A stretch of DNA of 40,129 nt from Planctomycetia bacterium (GTDB lineage Bacteria > Planctomycetota > Planctomycetia > Pirellulales > Thermoguttaceae): the NCBI GenBank assembly GCA_030527205.1, contig JAUNBG010000015.1:26602-66730 (forward strand), written 5' to 3'. The first letter of the stretch is position 1, and every line of letters starts with the position of its first letter. Below, one piece after another: positions 8,634 through 16,987 of this stretch. Under the pieces are notes generated by a model. That model was given only the letters and a program-made list of their open reading frames with translations, ran no database searches and was not told the origin of the DNA. Both the position numbers and the translations under genes were made by a program.

Positions 8634-9743
8634 TTATTCTAAAACGATCCCGAATTTTTCTTTTATTCGTTTTTTAACATCGGAAACGCGATCTTCTTTT
8701 CCCTGTTTTTTCCAGAGTTCATAAAGTTGTTGCAATGCTTTGCGTTCTTCCAATCCCGAAAGAAAAAAGAGCAGATCGACATGCAGATAAGCCAAAACAG
8801 CTTCCCGGTCATTTCCCGACAATTGATACATTTCGCCCAAAGCATTGAAGAGAGCAGCTTGAACAGGCGTCTTGAACGAATCGGCTGATTGGCTCATTTC
8901 TTTTAAATCCTGAATCGCTTGCTCAACATTTCCGTTTAATCCGTCAAGACGAGCAAGGGCAATTTTCGCTTGAAAACGAAGAGTCTGCCAAGCTGAAGCC
9001 GATTTGCCTTTTTCTGTCGAAGAGTTATCCAAAAGGGGTTCAGCTTCCCGAAACTGAAGAATTTCATTTAAAAGATCGCGAACAGTTTCTCGATCATTCT
9101 TTTGAGCGTCATTTTTATCAATAAGAATATTGGCTAACAAAATAACAGCCGGAAATTTTGTTTCAGGCGAGGACGCTTTTGCAATTTTCTCGAAATAACT
9201 CTTCGCAAGATCAGATTTATTCAAATACAAAAGAAGCGTTCCAACAATTTCATTGGCTTCATAATAATGAAAACTGTCTGGATTATTTCTGAGAAAAGCA
9301 TTCAACAATTTTCCCGCCTCATATAAGGAAGATTCGTCATAATCGCGCAAAATGGCTTTTTGAGCCTCTGAATAAGCGCGATAATATTCAATTTCCTGCA
9401 AGATTAATGAGGAAGCGTTTGTTAATTCTTTTTCCGGAATTTTATTGATTTCTTCAATAGCAGAATCATATTTTCCAATTAAAACCAAGGTTCTCGCCTT
9501 TGTTAACAGGATCGGTTCATCGCCGAATCCAGCCCAAAGAACCTGATGAATCGGAATCGTCAACAAAACTTGGTCGCGCTGCTCTAAAATGATTTCGTCG
9601 GGCGAAACTTGACGAATTGTTCCTGATTCGCTTTTTTCATGAGGAATGCCATTCGTTTCTTTATAAATTCGAACGGAATCCGCATTGACAACGCTAATCG
9701 GAAAAAATAAAAGGCAGCCGATTAATAGAAACAATTTTCTCAT
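8634..9743 (-). CDS. Secreted TPR-type protein of unknown role
   Basis: A 369-residue protein. A signal peptide is visible (MRKLFLLIGCLLFFPISVVNA, cleavage near 21). A short beta-rich segment follows (about 22-75, with IRQVSPDEIILEQRD and IHQVLWAGFG) that resembles small domains found before TPRs in planctomycete exported proteins. From about 80 onwards it is alpha-helical, with helix-turn-helix repeats such as ALFNALGEMYQLSGNDREAV typical of TPRs. It is probably periplasmic and used in protein-protein contact. No enzyme motif is present. The upstream DUF1573 gene is on the same strand 315 bases away. I assign fold and location only. Confidence 0.7.
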   Translation of the reverse strand: MRKLFLLIGCLLFFPISVVNADSVRIYKETNGIPHEKSESGTIRQVSPDEIILEQRDQVLLTIPIHQVLWAGFGDEPILLTKARTLVLIGKYDSAIEEINKIPEKELTNASSLILQEIEYYRAYSEAQKAILRDYDESSLYEAGKLLNAFLRNNPDSFHYYEANEIVGTLLLYLNKSDLAKSYFEKIAKASSPETKFPAVILLANILIDKNDAQKNDRETVRDLLNEILQFREAEPLLDNSSTEKGKSASAWQTLRFQAKIALARLDGLNGNVEQAIQDLKEMSQSADSFKTPVQAALFNALGEMYQLSGNDREAVLAYLHVDLLFFLSGLEERKALQQLYELWKKQGKEDRVSDVKKRIKEKFGIVLE

Positions 9744-10058
9744 TTTGACTAATCCAACTCTTTAACGAAGAATATCCGTTTGAAAAATTTGACACAAAAT
9801 TGATTTAAAAAATTTTTATGATTTAAACAACAATAAAGCATTCAACAATAAGACATTGGAAAATGAATTCGAAGCCTATTTTGGCAACAGGCTTCGTCCT
9901 TTTCTGATCCAGTCCATTTTTGACTGCGTTGCGAAACATCAATCAGGGATTTTCATTGGCTTGAGGAAATCATGCCCCTCAAAAAAGCATTCAACATCAT
10001 TTTCAGTCAACAACAAAGAAGAGATTCTAAGAGTTGCTCCGAAAATAATCGGGAAATT
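9744..10058. other. Spacer between TPR and DUF1573 genes
   Basis: 315 bases holding the hairpin 9870-9896 (separate entry). Nothing else is supportable. Confidence 0.45.
9870..9896. terminator. Hairpin CGAAGCCT / AGGCTTCG, likely terminator of the DUF1573 gene
   Basis: Perfect 8-bp stem (9870-9877 with 9889-9896) and an 11-base loop, 160 bases beyond the stop of the minus-strand DUF1573 gene. On the plus strand it is followed by TCCTTTTCT, on the minus strand by AATTCATTTTCC. It is one of three GAAGCC...GGCTTC hairpins in the window. Confidence 0.5.
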
Positions 10059-11333
10059 TTATGGACCAACCGCAAATTGAACCGGAACAATAATGGACTG
10101 TTTGCTTGAATCAGCAGATCCGATCTCAAATACAATTTCGCCCAACTGATCTTTTGCCGGGCCAGTAAAATTCCCCAAAGGAGAGCCCGCCGGAATAATA
10201 ACATTGACTTCAATCATTTTAGCAGGCATTGTTTTTTGAAGCTCAACATCAGGATAATTCAATTCGACTTTCAACCAATCAGGACGAACAGAAGCAACGC
10301 GAACCGAATTTTCATCGCAAATCATTTTATCGACAACAGTCATTCTTAACCGCTCAGAGGTTGTTTTTTGAGTCGAAACCGATCCAATTTTCAAATATCC
10401 CGTTCCCAAACGATCAAAGTTATTGCCTGTAATCGTTGTTGCGCCGGTAACCTGCCCTTCAACCATAATTTCAAGAATCGGAAGCGTCGGGGAATTCGTC
10501 TCAACCTTAAGAACTTCTTGAAACGAACCTTGAGGAATTCCAGCTTTTGCTGTTATTGTTCCGACAAATTTATTTTGAGCTTTCCTGAATAATGTGTGCT
10601 CCTTTTCTTCTTCGGTCATTTGATCTCGACCAACATTTTGAATTTGAACCTCAAAATGTTCAGAATCGCCAATCGAATAATTCAAAATTTCAAGCGGAAA
10701 CGGTTCGTCAGCCCCCGATTTTTTCTCAAAACCAAAAATCTTAAACTCGCGAGAAATTTCCGAATTAAACGGAATGGCATGAAAAGTAATCTGGTTTGGT
10801 TCAGCAACAATCGGCGAAGTATAAAGCCCCCGAACCGTCAAATAAAACTCTTTCTCTAAAGGATCGTTCGTTGAAACGCGAACCGATTGATCAAAGACGC
10901 CGCCGCCTCGACTGGCGTCCCATTTAACCTTAACAATGGCTTTTTCGCCCTTAACAATCGAATCCTTCGAGATCGAAAAATTCGTACACATGCAGCCTTT
11001 TCCTGCTTCTTTAAGCGTTAAAGGAGCATTGCCTTCATTTTCAACAATAAAATCATGTTCGCCTTTTTCATTGGCAAGATTTTTCTCAAGAATACCGAAA
11101 TCATAAATTGTTTCGACAAGCTTGAGCTTGGGACGATGATCCGACATCGCCGCTTTCTCATTCTGTTTTTGAGCCGCTTCAGTTGGATTTTTTTCTTCTT
11201 CATATTCAACGGAAGTAATAAATTCCATCGAAGGATCCCAGTCCTTCTGACGACTTAAATAATTGCCCATTCCCAAACCTAACAAAACAGCAACCAAAAC
11301 GGATGAGCCGACGATTAAAATCAGCGATCGCAT
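10059..11333 (-). CDS. DUF1573 domain membrane-anchored protein
   Basis: A 424-residue protein with an N-terminal transmembrane helix (about 3-24, uncleaved anchor likely) followed by a charged linker. A DUF1573 Ig-like domain spans about 70-170. It starts with VETIYDFGILEKN and contains ENEGNAPLTLKEAGKGCMCT and VSTNDPLEKEFYLTVRG, the usual hallmarks including the C-x-C at the loop. More beta-sandwich-like sequence follows to the end. DUF1573 proteins are abundant in planctomycetes and Bacteroidetes; their role is not established. GAGGAG upstream of ATG 11333 supports the start. It is expected on the outer face of the inner membrane. Confidence 0.85.
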   Translation of the reverse strand: MRSLILIVGSSVLVAVLLGLGMGNYLSRQKDWDPSMEFITSVEYEEEKNPTEAAQKQNEKAAMSDHRPKLKLVETIYDFGILEKNLANEKGEHDFIVENEGNAPLTLKEAGKGCMCTNFSISKDSIVKGEKAIVKVKWDASRGGGVFDQSVRVSTNDPLEKEFYLTVRGLYTSPIVAEPNQITFHAIPFNSEISREFKIFGFEKKSGADEPFPLEILNYSIGDSEHFEVQIQNVGRDQMTEEEKEHTLFRKAQNKFVGTITAKAGIPQGSFQEVLKVETNSPTLPILEIMVEGQVTGATTITGNNFDRLGTGYLKIGSVSTQKTTSERLRMTVVDKMICDENSVRVASVRPDWLKVELNYPDVELQKTMPAKMIEVNVIIPAGSPLGNFTGPAKDQLGEIVFEIGSADSSKQSIIVPVQFAVGP

Positions 11334-12013
11334 GAATGACTCCTCGATTTTTTCAACAAGTTTTATTCTGGAGCATGATAATATACAGAATCCATTTATT
11401 TTTCAAAAAACAAGACGCCATTCAAACGCCAGACAAATGGACATCAGTACAAAAATCAAAAATAATTGAGACCTCTAGAACAATTCAGGGATCATCAAGA
11501 CATTCATATCGAATTCGACGAAATGAAGACAGGTCTCGCTTTCATACAGCAAGCCGTCTTTTGTGAAGCTTGCGCGTTTTAAAATCTCGTTTTTTGACGG
11601 ATTTTAAAATCTTTCGTTACTCAATGGCTCAACAACCTGAATTCCCCTTATAATTAATTTTATTCCAAAAAAGAATATTGAATAGGGGAAAACTCGAATT
11701 TCTCATATTCCGCTTGAAAAACCGAGACTTTTTGAATAAAAAAAAGGGGAATTAAAATTCCCCCCCTTCCCAATCGGATAAGCAAGGTTAAAATTTGAAG
11801 AAATGCTTGGTTTTTCTGATAAATTAACAATGTCTGGCGGTTCGATCTCGAATCGGCGCTATTTATTCAATTATGCTGAATCGATTCAAGATTTCCCAGG
11901 GAAATTCCGGGATCGACGCAATCGATGATTTCCTGCGACGGAGTTCAAGAAAAACTGTTCGAAACAAGTATATTTGAGTCAAGTTAATATAATTTTTTAA
12001 ACTGGAGAATTCA
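11334..12013. other. Hairpin-rich non-coding stretch
   Basis: 680 bases with no convincing ORF but several paired segments: GCAAGC/GCTTGC (11549-11573), TTTTAAAATC/GATTTTAAAA (11577-11609), TTCCCCT/AGGGGAA (11642-11690), and a minus-strand terminator-like hairpin (11738-11763). ATTTCCCAGGGAAAT near 11892-11906 is palindromic. TATAAT near 11988 could be the -10 box of the small ribosomal gene at 12014. Confidence 0.45.
11738..11763 (-). terminator. Intrinsic terminator on the minus strand
   Basis: GGGGAATT (11746-11753) pairs perfectly with AATTCCCC (11756-11763). Read on the minus strand, the hairpin is followed by eight T residues (11738-11745). No minus-strand gene is recognisable immediately upstream (higher coordinates). 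Confidence 0.6.
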
Positions 12014-12103
12014 GTGGGAACGAAAAAGACTGGAAAAGGCCGACGTAAACTGGGGCGTAAAAAGCGACGAATGCGATCCAAAATCAGACATCGAAAAGAT
12101 TAA
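12014..12103 (+). CDS. Small ribosomal-subunit protein of the AURKAIP1/COX24 (bS22/mS38-like) family
   Basis: A 29-residue, extremely basic protein starting at GTG 12014 and ending at TAA 12101-12103. GGAG (12004-12007) lies 6 bases before the start. The core KLGRKKRRMRSKIRHRKD matches the conserved (R)RxKMxKKKRRKxRxKxRHxxK pattern of the COX24/AURKAIP1 C-terminal domain, known in mitochondrial mS38 and in small bacterial 30S proteins (bS22). The first residues (GTKKTGKGRR) form a glycine/lysine lead. It should bind 16S rRNA on the 30S subunit. It is too short for ordinary ORF callers. The family match is by eye. A random basic peptide is unlikely given the SD, the spacing and the pattern. 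Confidence 0.75.
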   Translation: MGTKKTGKGRRKLGRKKRRMRSKIRHRKD

Positions 12104-12143
12104 TTTATACTGAAAGCGACTGAATTTGTAATATTATTCAATG

Positions 12144-12246
12144 AGTTCTAAAAACCTGTTTTATACAATAAACTCAATTCGGAAAATATTGTGAAAACCA
12201 GTTCCTGCCGAAAAGATGTCCGCGCTCCCGGCGGGTTTTTAGAACT
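12144..12246 (+). repeat. Dispersed intergenic element, copy A (about 103 bp, terminal inverted repeats)
   Basis: The ends are a perfect 13-bp inverted repeat: AGTTCTAAAAACC (12144-12156) and its complement at 12234-12246. The interior aligns over its full length with the reverse complement of 26067-26168, at about 80% identity with a single 1-base gap. Shared blocks include CTGTTTT, CGGAAAA and CAGTTCCTGC. No ORF is present. It starts 40 bases after the bS22-like gene. Confidence 0.7.
12204..12240 (+). terminator. Terminator-like hairpin inside repeat copy A
   Basis: CCTGCCG (12204-12210) pairs with CGGCGGG (12229-12235) with one G-T wobble, followed by TTTTT. It would end the bS22-like transcript. 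It shares its 3' arm with the right end of the dispersed element. Confidence 0.55.
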
Positions 12247-12629
12247 TCCTTTCAGTATTATTTTTGCTAATGTTCATTATAAAGTCGACTTAAAAAGAAA
12301 CGACAATAATATTAGCGTTTCTTATCTTTTTTGATTTTCTGTTTTTTAATGACAACAGAATTATGCTCTATTTTTTCAATAAACAATGGAGTTTGTTCTT
12401 GTTGTCTTGTTTTTTCTTGCTGTTTGCCCAGCCATTTAAAATCTCGAAATATTGTTTTTGCAAACCAGAAAAGAATGTCTGAACCTTGAAAATCAAGGCG
12501 GTCTCATTAATCGATTGTTTACGATTATTCCTGATCCCCAATGAACGCTTTTTCAAAATCCCAAAAGTTTCTAAAAACCGATAAAAGAGAGCTTCTTTAT
12601 AAAAATATCTTCAAAGATTTTTGAGTATC

Positions 12630-12658
12630 TTGACGATTTTCAGAAAAGACTCTATTAT
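12630..12658 (+). promoter_or_regulatory. Predicted promoter of the cysteine synthase family gene
   Basis: TTGACG (12630-12635), 17-base spacer, TATTAT (12653-12658). TATAAT overlaps at 12656-12661. The start point would be near 12665, giving a leader of about 190 bases. Confidence 0.5.
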
Positions 12659-12695
12659 AATGATTTCATAGAGTTGTTCTTTTATAACAATTAAA

Positions 12696-12763
12696 ACGTT
12701 TAAAAAGAGAAACAATTTTCAAATAACAAACTTGAGCTGTTTGAAAATCCTGTTTTTAAACGT
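12696..12763 (+). promoter_or_regulatory. Nested hairpin in the leader of the cysteine synthase family gene
   Basis: The outer stem is ACGTTTAAAAA (12696-12706) with TTTTTAAACGT (12753-12763), perfect over 11 bp. The inner stem is ATTTTCAAA (12715-12723) with TTTGAAAAT (12740-12748), perfect over 9 bp. The pairings are seen in the sequence. A cis-regulatory RNA role is inferred from its place between promoter and start codon. Confidence 0.55.
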
Positions 12764-12855
12764 CAATAAATTTTGGTTATGTTCGATAAGTTTGAGAACC
12801 AAACAAGAATGATCCCCTTGGATCAACCCCGAAATCGATAACAGGCATAATTTAT

Positions 12856-13878
12856 ATGAATATATTAAAGCGTTTGGAAGGCATTAGCAGTTTAATAGGA
12901 AATACGCCGCTCTTGAAAATCGACTTTTCCTGGCGAGGTTCGCCTCGATCCATTTTTGCCAAAGCAGAATATCTAAATCTAACCGGTTCCATAAAAGATC
13001 GAATGGCGTATCATATATTGAGAAAAGCTTATGAAAATCAAACGTTAAAGCCTGATGCCCCAATCGCCGAAGCAACGAGCGGCAATACCGGAATCTCATT
13101 TTCAGCAATTGGTCGTTTATTGGGGCATCCGGTAATCATTTTTATGCCCGATTGGATGTCTGCCGAGCGGAAAAACCTTATGAAGTCTTATGGCGCAGAG
13201 ATTCGACTTGTTTCTCGAGAGGAAGGCGGTTTTCTTGGCTCAATTCGTCTTGCTGAACAAATGCAAATGGATAACCCTAACGTTTTTCTCCCTCGACAAT
13301 TTGACAATGAAGACAATTGCGAAACGCATTATTTAACGACCGGCCCGGAAATTGTTGCCCAGTTGGCAAAAATTCAACGATGTCCCGACGCTTTTATTGC
13401 TGGCGTTGGAACCGGCGGAACGGTTATGGGCGTTGGACGCTTTATTAAAAAATTATTCCCTCAGGCTCAAATTCATCCATTAGAACCTTCTAATTCCCCA
13501 ACTCTTTCAACCGGCTATAAAATTGGCTTTCATCGAATTCAGGGAATCTCAGACGAATTTATTCCGGCCATTTTAAAGCTGAGTCAATTGGATAACGTTG
13601 TCGAAGTCGATGACGGCGACGCGATTTTAATGGCGCAAAAACTGTCAAGAGAACTTGGTCTCGGAGTTGGCATTTCAGCAGGCGGAAACTTTTTGGGCGC
13701 CATGAAACTTCTTAATGCGATGCCTCCCGAAAAAGCGTCTGAAGCAACCGTTGTAACCGTTTTTGTTGACGATAACAAAAAATATCTTTCAACTGACTAT
13801 ACAAAAGAAGAACCGCAAAAAGAAGCGTTCCTCGCCCCTGATATTGAACTGCTTCAAGTAACGGCCATTGGAATGTAA
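12856..13878 (+). CDS. PLP-dependent cysteine synthase family protein
   Basis: A 340-residue fold-type II PLP enzyme. It contains IGNTPLL (14-20), the PLP-binding Lys47 in [14 protein letters not shown] (74-79) holding the substrate carboxylate, the phosphate-binding GVGTGGT (183-189), and a C-terminal [10 protein letters not shown]. This matches O-acetylserine sulfhydrylase / cystathionine beta-synthase relatives. The usual NPGGSVKDR is NLTGSIKDR here, so the exact sulphur donor and acceptor should be left open. There is no CBS pair, and the length fits a CysK/CysM-type catalytic unit. No serine acetyltransferase gene is adjacent. The SD is weak. The long leader carries a nested hairpin. The next gene (GT2) begins 74 bases downstream with its own SD. 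Confidence 0.85.
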   Translation: MNILKRLEGISSLIGNTPLLKIDFSWRGSPRSIFAKAEYLNLTGSIKDRMAYHILRKAYENQTLKPDAPIAEATSGNTGISFSAIGRLLGHPVIIFMPDWMSAERKNLMKSYGAEIRLVSREEGGFLGSIRLAEQMQMDNPNVFLPRQFDNEDNCETHYLTTGPEIVAQLAKIQRCPDAFIAGVGTGGTVMGVGRFIKKLFPQAQIHPLEPSNSPTLSTGYKIGFHRIQGISDEFIPAILKLSQLDNVVEVDDGDAILMAQKLSRELGLGVGISAGGNFLGAMKLLNAMPPEKASEATVVTVFVDDNKKYLSTDYTKEEPQKEAFLAPDIELLQVTAIGM

Positions 13879-13952
13879 ATCTTGTTCAAAAAAACAATTA
13901 AACGGGCAAATATCAAGATTCCCATTCAACAAACTGAAAACGGAGTCGAATA

Positions 13953-14936
13953 ATGAGCTATTCCATTGTCATTCCAGTTTATAATGAAGAAAAAAGCGTT
14001 TCAAAGTTATATCAGGAAATTTGCGACGTTGCTGCGTCTTTAGATGAAGAAATGGAAATCATTTTTATCGACGACGGTTCAACGGATCAGAGTTGGCAAA
14101 TCATCGAAACGATTGTTAATCAGGATTCAAGAGTCACCGGAATTCATTTTCGCCGAAATTTCGGGAAAGCCGCCGCTTTAGATGCCGGTTTTAAAAGGGC
14201 AGTCAATCATTATGTTATAACGCTCGACGCTGATCTTCAAGACGATCCCAAAGAAATACCGGACTTTTTGAAATTGCTTCAGTCAGGTTTTGAGGTCGTC
14301 AGCGGCTGGAAAAAGACGCGACATGATCCTTGGCATAAAGTCATTCCGAGTCGTTTTTTTAATGCAATGGTCAGCGTTTTAACCGGCGTTCAACTTCATG
14401 ACCATAATTGCGGAATGAAAGGTTATCTTCGGGAAATATTTGAGGAAATAACGCTTTATGGGGAACTTCATCGTTTTATTCCGGTTTTAGCAGCAGCTCG
14501 CGGTTATAAAGTCGGCGAAAAAGTTGTTCAACATCGACCTCGAACGTTTGGTCATTCTAAATATGGTTTCACGCGATTTGTCAAAGGTTTTCTTGACCTT
14601 TTAACCGTCAAATTCATTACAGGCTATGGTCAGCGTCCGCAACATTTATTAGGAACAATCGGTTTGATTGCTTTCGGAATTGGCGGACTCATTATGACCT
14701 ATTTGGCTTGTTGTTGGGGAATTTCAAGAATTCCATTTTTTCAATGGGAACCTTATCATCTTTCCAATCGCCCGGCAGTTATTTATTCAGCGGCGCTTAT
14801 GCTGCTCGGAGGACAGCTTCTTTCGATTGGCATTATTGCAGAACTTCTGTTGTCCTATCATCATCGATCAGCTCGAGAATATTCGATTAAGGAAACGATA
14901 TCTCAAAAGAAATCAGATTCGACAAAGCAGGAATAA
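13953..14936 (+). CDS. Family 2 glycosyltransferase, polyprenyl-phosphate type (DPM1/GtrB/ArnC-like)
   Basis: A 327-residue protein. The N-terminal GT-A domain has IVIPVYNEE (5-13), FIDDGSTD (38-45), the metal-binding LDADLQDD (91-98), and RPRTFGHSKYGFTRF before the membrane part. Two C-terminal transmembrane helices lie at about 229-255 and 268-295. This layout is that of enzymes that load a sugar from a nucleotide donor onto undecaprenyl phosphate at the inner membrane for later periplasmic transfer. A GT-C-type protein, which uses such lipid-linked donors, lies at 20454-23444. GGAG precedes ATG 13953. The sugar is unknown. Confidence 0.9.
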   Translation: MSYSIVIPVYNEEKSVSKLYQEICDVAASLDEEMEIIFIDDGSTDQSWQIIETIVNQDSRVTGIHFRRNFGKAAALDAGFKRAVNHYVITLDADLQDDPKEIPDFLKLLQSGFEVVSGWKKTRHDPWHKVIPSRFFNAMVSVLTGVQLHDHNCGMKGYLREIFEEITLYGELHRFIPVLAAARGYKVGEKVVQHRPRTFGHSKYGFTRFVKGFLDLLTVKFITGYGQRPQHLLGTIGLIAFGIGGLIMTYLACCWGISRIPFFQWEPYHLSNRPAVIYSAALMLLGGQLLSIGIIAELLLSYHHRSAREYSIKETISQKKSDSTKQE

Positions 14937-15199
14937 TCAAAATCAGCCGTTTGAAAATGGGACTTTTCTGTTTTCAACGATTGATCTGAAAAAGAATTTC
15001 AATTTCCAAAACGGCAGCTTAAAGCATAAAACATTAATTGAAGTCAAAAAAGGCAATTCAATCCTGACTTCGCTCATTTATATCAAGCCTATTGATCATC
15101 CCAGATCGTTCAATTCGCAAAATCAATAAAACCGATTGCGAGAGAGCGACGAAGTTGTTGTCAAATCGGCATCAGAATAACCAGACAATAACTTGATCA

Positions 15200-16987
15200 T
15201 CAACGTTTTGGCAAACGAATGACTTCTGTTTCGCGCAATTTTGTTGGATTGCTGCCATTATTCTGATTGCTGCCATTGACGGAAGGCCAATTGACAACGC
15301 AAATAATTTCGGCGCCTTCGAGTTGCCTTTTTCGTAATTCTTGCAAACCAGCGTCTAAAAGAGACTCTTTATTCAGATTTTCTTGAGAAATATCCGATGA
15401 AGCGGGACTATTTTGTCTTTGAAGGGAAGAAACGCCCTCATAATTAACCGGACGAATTGAGTCGTTGGTTAAAGAAGCAGAAATCGGCAATTCTTGATTA
15501 AAGTCGACAGCAACCGTTGAAAGATTGTTGGCCGAATTATTGTTGGGATTCATTATTGAATGAGTTGAACCATTATTAATCAAATGATTCGATTCAAGAG
15601 GAAAGTCCTGTTGACCATTTTTCGTTTGAACAATATTCAGATCATTTTGATTCGATTGCCTAACCAAATCATTATAAACTTTTTTTAAATGAGGCGTCGC
15701 CAACAAAGTCTCATAAATTACAGACGTCGGAAGAAAATAGCCATTGTTGTCCGAAGGATCGCCCGCGTTACAAACTCCCAAAAGATAACAACCAGAATCG
15801 CTGGAAAGAAACAGGCCTCCGCCGCTTCGTCCCTGAACTGGCGCATTTGAAACCTGAATATAATTAAATGATTTTTTCCCTGATTTCGGATCTTGAGGTT
15901 GAAAAAAACTTTGCGTCGTTGAAAGAATTTGATGTTCCCAAATCGACGGTTCTTCCCCGTTGCTGCAACCGACGCTCAAGGCGCGATCGCCAACTTTTGT
16001 CCAATATTCAATCGGAACCAACGGCATTGGTTCAACGTCGAATGGCAAAGGAATCCCTATAAATCCAATATCAATTTCGTCATCAAAGAAAACGCAAACG
16101 CCTTCAACCGTTGTCGCTTGTTGAGAAATGGGGTCAAAAACATCAACTTCGATTTTTCCTTGCCCTTGAGTCTCTCGAAACAAATGACCGCAAGTCAAAA
16201 CAAGACCTTCGCGTCCCTTCCCTGTTTGCGTTGAATGAATGATTGTTCCTGTTCCTTTTTCGCTGGTTTTGGATGAATTAACCCGAATTCGAACGCTCGA
16301 AGTTATTGGAGAAAATGTTCGATGATTGGCCGACTGGGAATAATTAACGCTTCTTTCCGAAAAGTCGACTTTGGCTATTGAATTTTGATTGTTATTTGAA
16401 TTTTGATTGGCATTTTGTTTGTCTGATTGATTATTCAATGATTGACTTTGCGAATCCCAAAGAGAAGACGTCTCCGACATTTGACCGCGAATAAAAGAAG
16501 ACGTTGAAAGTTCGTTTTTTCTGCTTTGAGATTGAGAAAAAAGCGAAGATGACTTGACATCATTTTTTGACAAATTCAGACTTTTATCTCTTTTCGCTAA
16601 TGTTTGATTGAACATTCGCAAGATTTGCGGTTTGAGAATAGCTGCGGGCTCTTTCTGACTGACAAAACGATCAACTTCTTGACCGTTCAAAAGCATAACA
16701 AAAGTCGGCATTGATTTTATGGAATATCGATCAAAAAGGGGTTTTGTTCCCGGTTCCGCAAAATTGATTTTTTGAATCGGATATTTTTTTTGTTTAAACT
16801 CTTCCAAAAGCGGCGAAATCGCTTGACAGGCTGGGCAATCGGTTGACATAAATTCGAGAAGAAGGATCGGATCAGAACGAATCGAAACGGAGTCTGCTGC
16901 TTCAATTCTTCCGCAAACCATAAAACTAACAGAAGCGAAAATTCCCCAAGCATATAAGAAACGACAAAGCCATATTAAACGAACCAT
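15200..16987 (-). CDS. Exported thioredoxin-like / trypsin-like protease fusion
   Basis: 595 residues. I start at ATG 16987, which has AAGGAG just upstream. An in-frame TTG 18 bases earlier overlaps that SD. The N-terminus is a signal/anchor helix (about 1-28). A thioredoxin-like domain follows (about 35-130) with CPAC at 51-54 and the cis-Pro segment KSMPTFVM. Next is a Ser/Asn/Gln-rich linker (about 140-225). A chymotrypsin-like domain then spans about 228-450. Its His268 is in TCGHLF, Asp306 in DEIDIGFI and Ser388 in QGRSGGGLF, a plausible catalytic triad. A low-complexity tail closes the protein. It is probably periplasmic. Substrate and partner are unknown. It is convergent with the GT2 gene, so it has its own promoter. 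Confidence 0.8.
   Translation of the reverse strand: MVRLIWLCRFLYAWGIFASVSFMVCGRIEAADSVSIRSDPILLLEFMSTDCPACQAISPLLEEFKQKKYPIQKINFAEPGTKPLFDRYSIKSMPTFVMLLNGQEVDRFVSQKEPAAILKPQILRMFNQTLAKRDKSLNLSKNDVKSSSLFSQSQSRKNELSTSSFIRGQMSETSSLWDSQSQSLNNQSDKQNANQNSNNNQNSIAKVDFSERSVNYSQSANHRTFSPITSSVRIRVNSSKTSEKGTGTIIHSTQTGKGREGLVLTCGHLFRETQGQGKIEVDVFDPISQQATTVEGVCVFFDDEIDIGFIGIPLPFDVEPMPLVPIEYWTKVGDRALSVGCSNGEEPSIWEHQILSTTQSFFQPQDPKSGKKSFNYIQVSNAPVQGRSGGGLFLSSDSGCYLLGVCNAGDPSDNNGYFLPTSVIYETLLATPHLKKVYNDLVRQSNQNDLNIVQTKNGQQDFPLESNHLINNGSTHSIMNPNNNSANNLSTVAVDFNQELPISASLTNDSIRPVNYEGVSSLQRQNSPASSDISQENLNKESLLDAGLQELRKRQLEGAEIICVVNWPSVNGSNQNNGSNPTKLRETEVIRLPKR

Larger units (their letters stand above)
12104..12855. 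other. Spacer with repeat element and structured leader
   Basis: 752 bases holding the dispersed element copy A (12144-12246), a terminator inside it, a promoter at 12630-12658 and a nested hairpin at 12696-12763, all listed separately. Nothing supportable at 12250-12620. Confidence 0.5.

Noticed and set aside
11836..11860. tRNA-like T-arm (GGTTCGATCTCGAATC)
   Set aside because: No matching acceptor or anticodon arms around it, so not a tRNA gene.
11863..12081. 72-codon minus-strand frame
   Set aside because: Antisense to the bS22-like gene, no SD, and rich in Arg only because the plus strand codes a basic protein.
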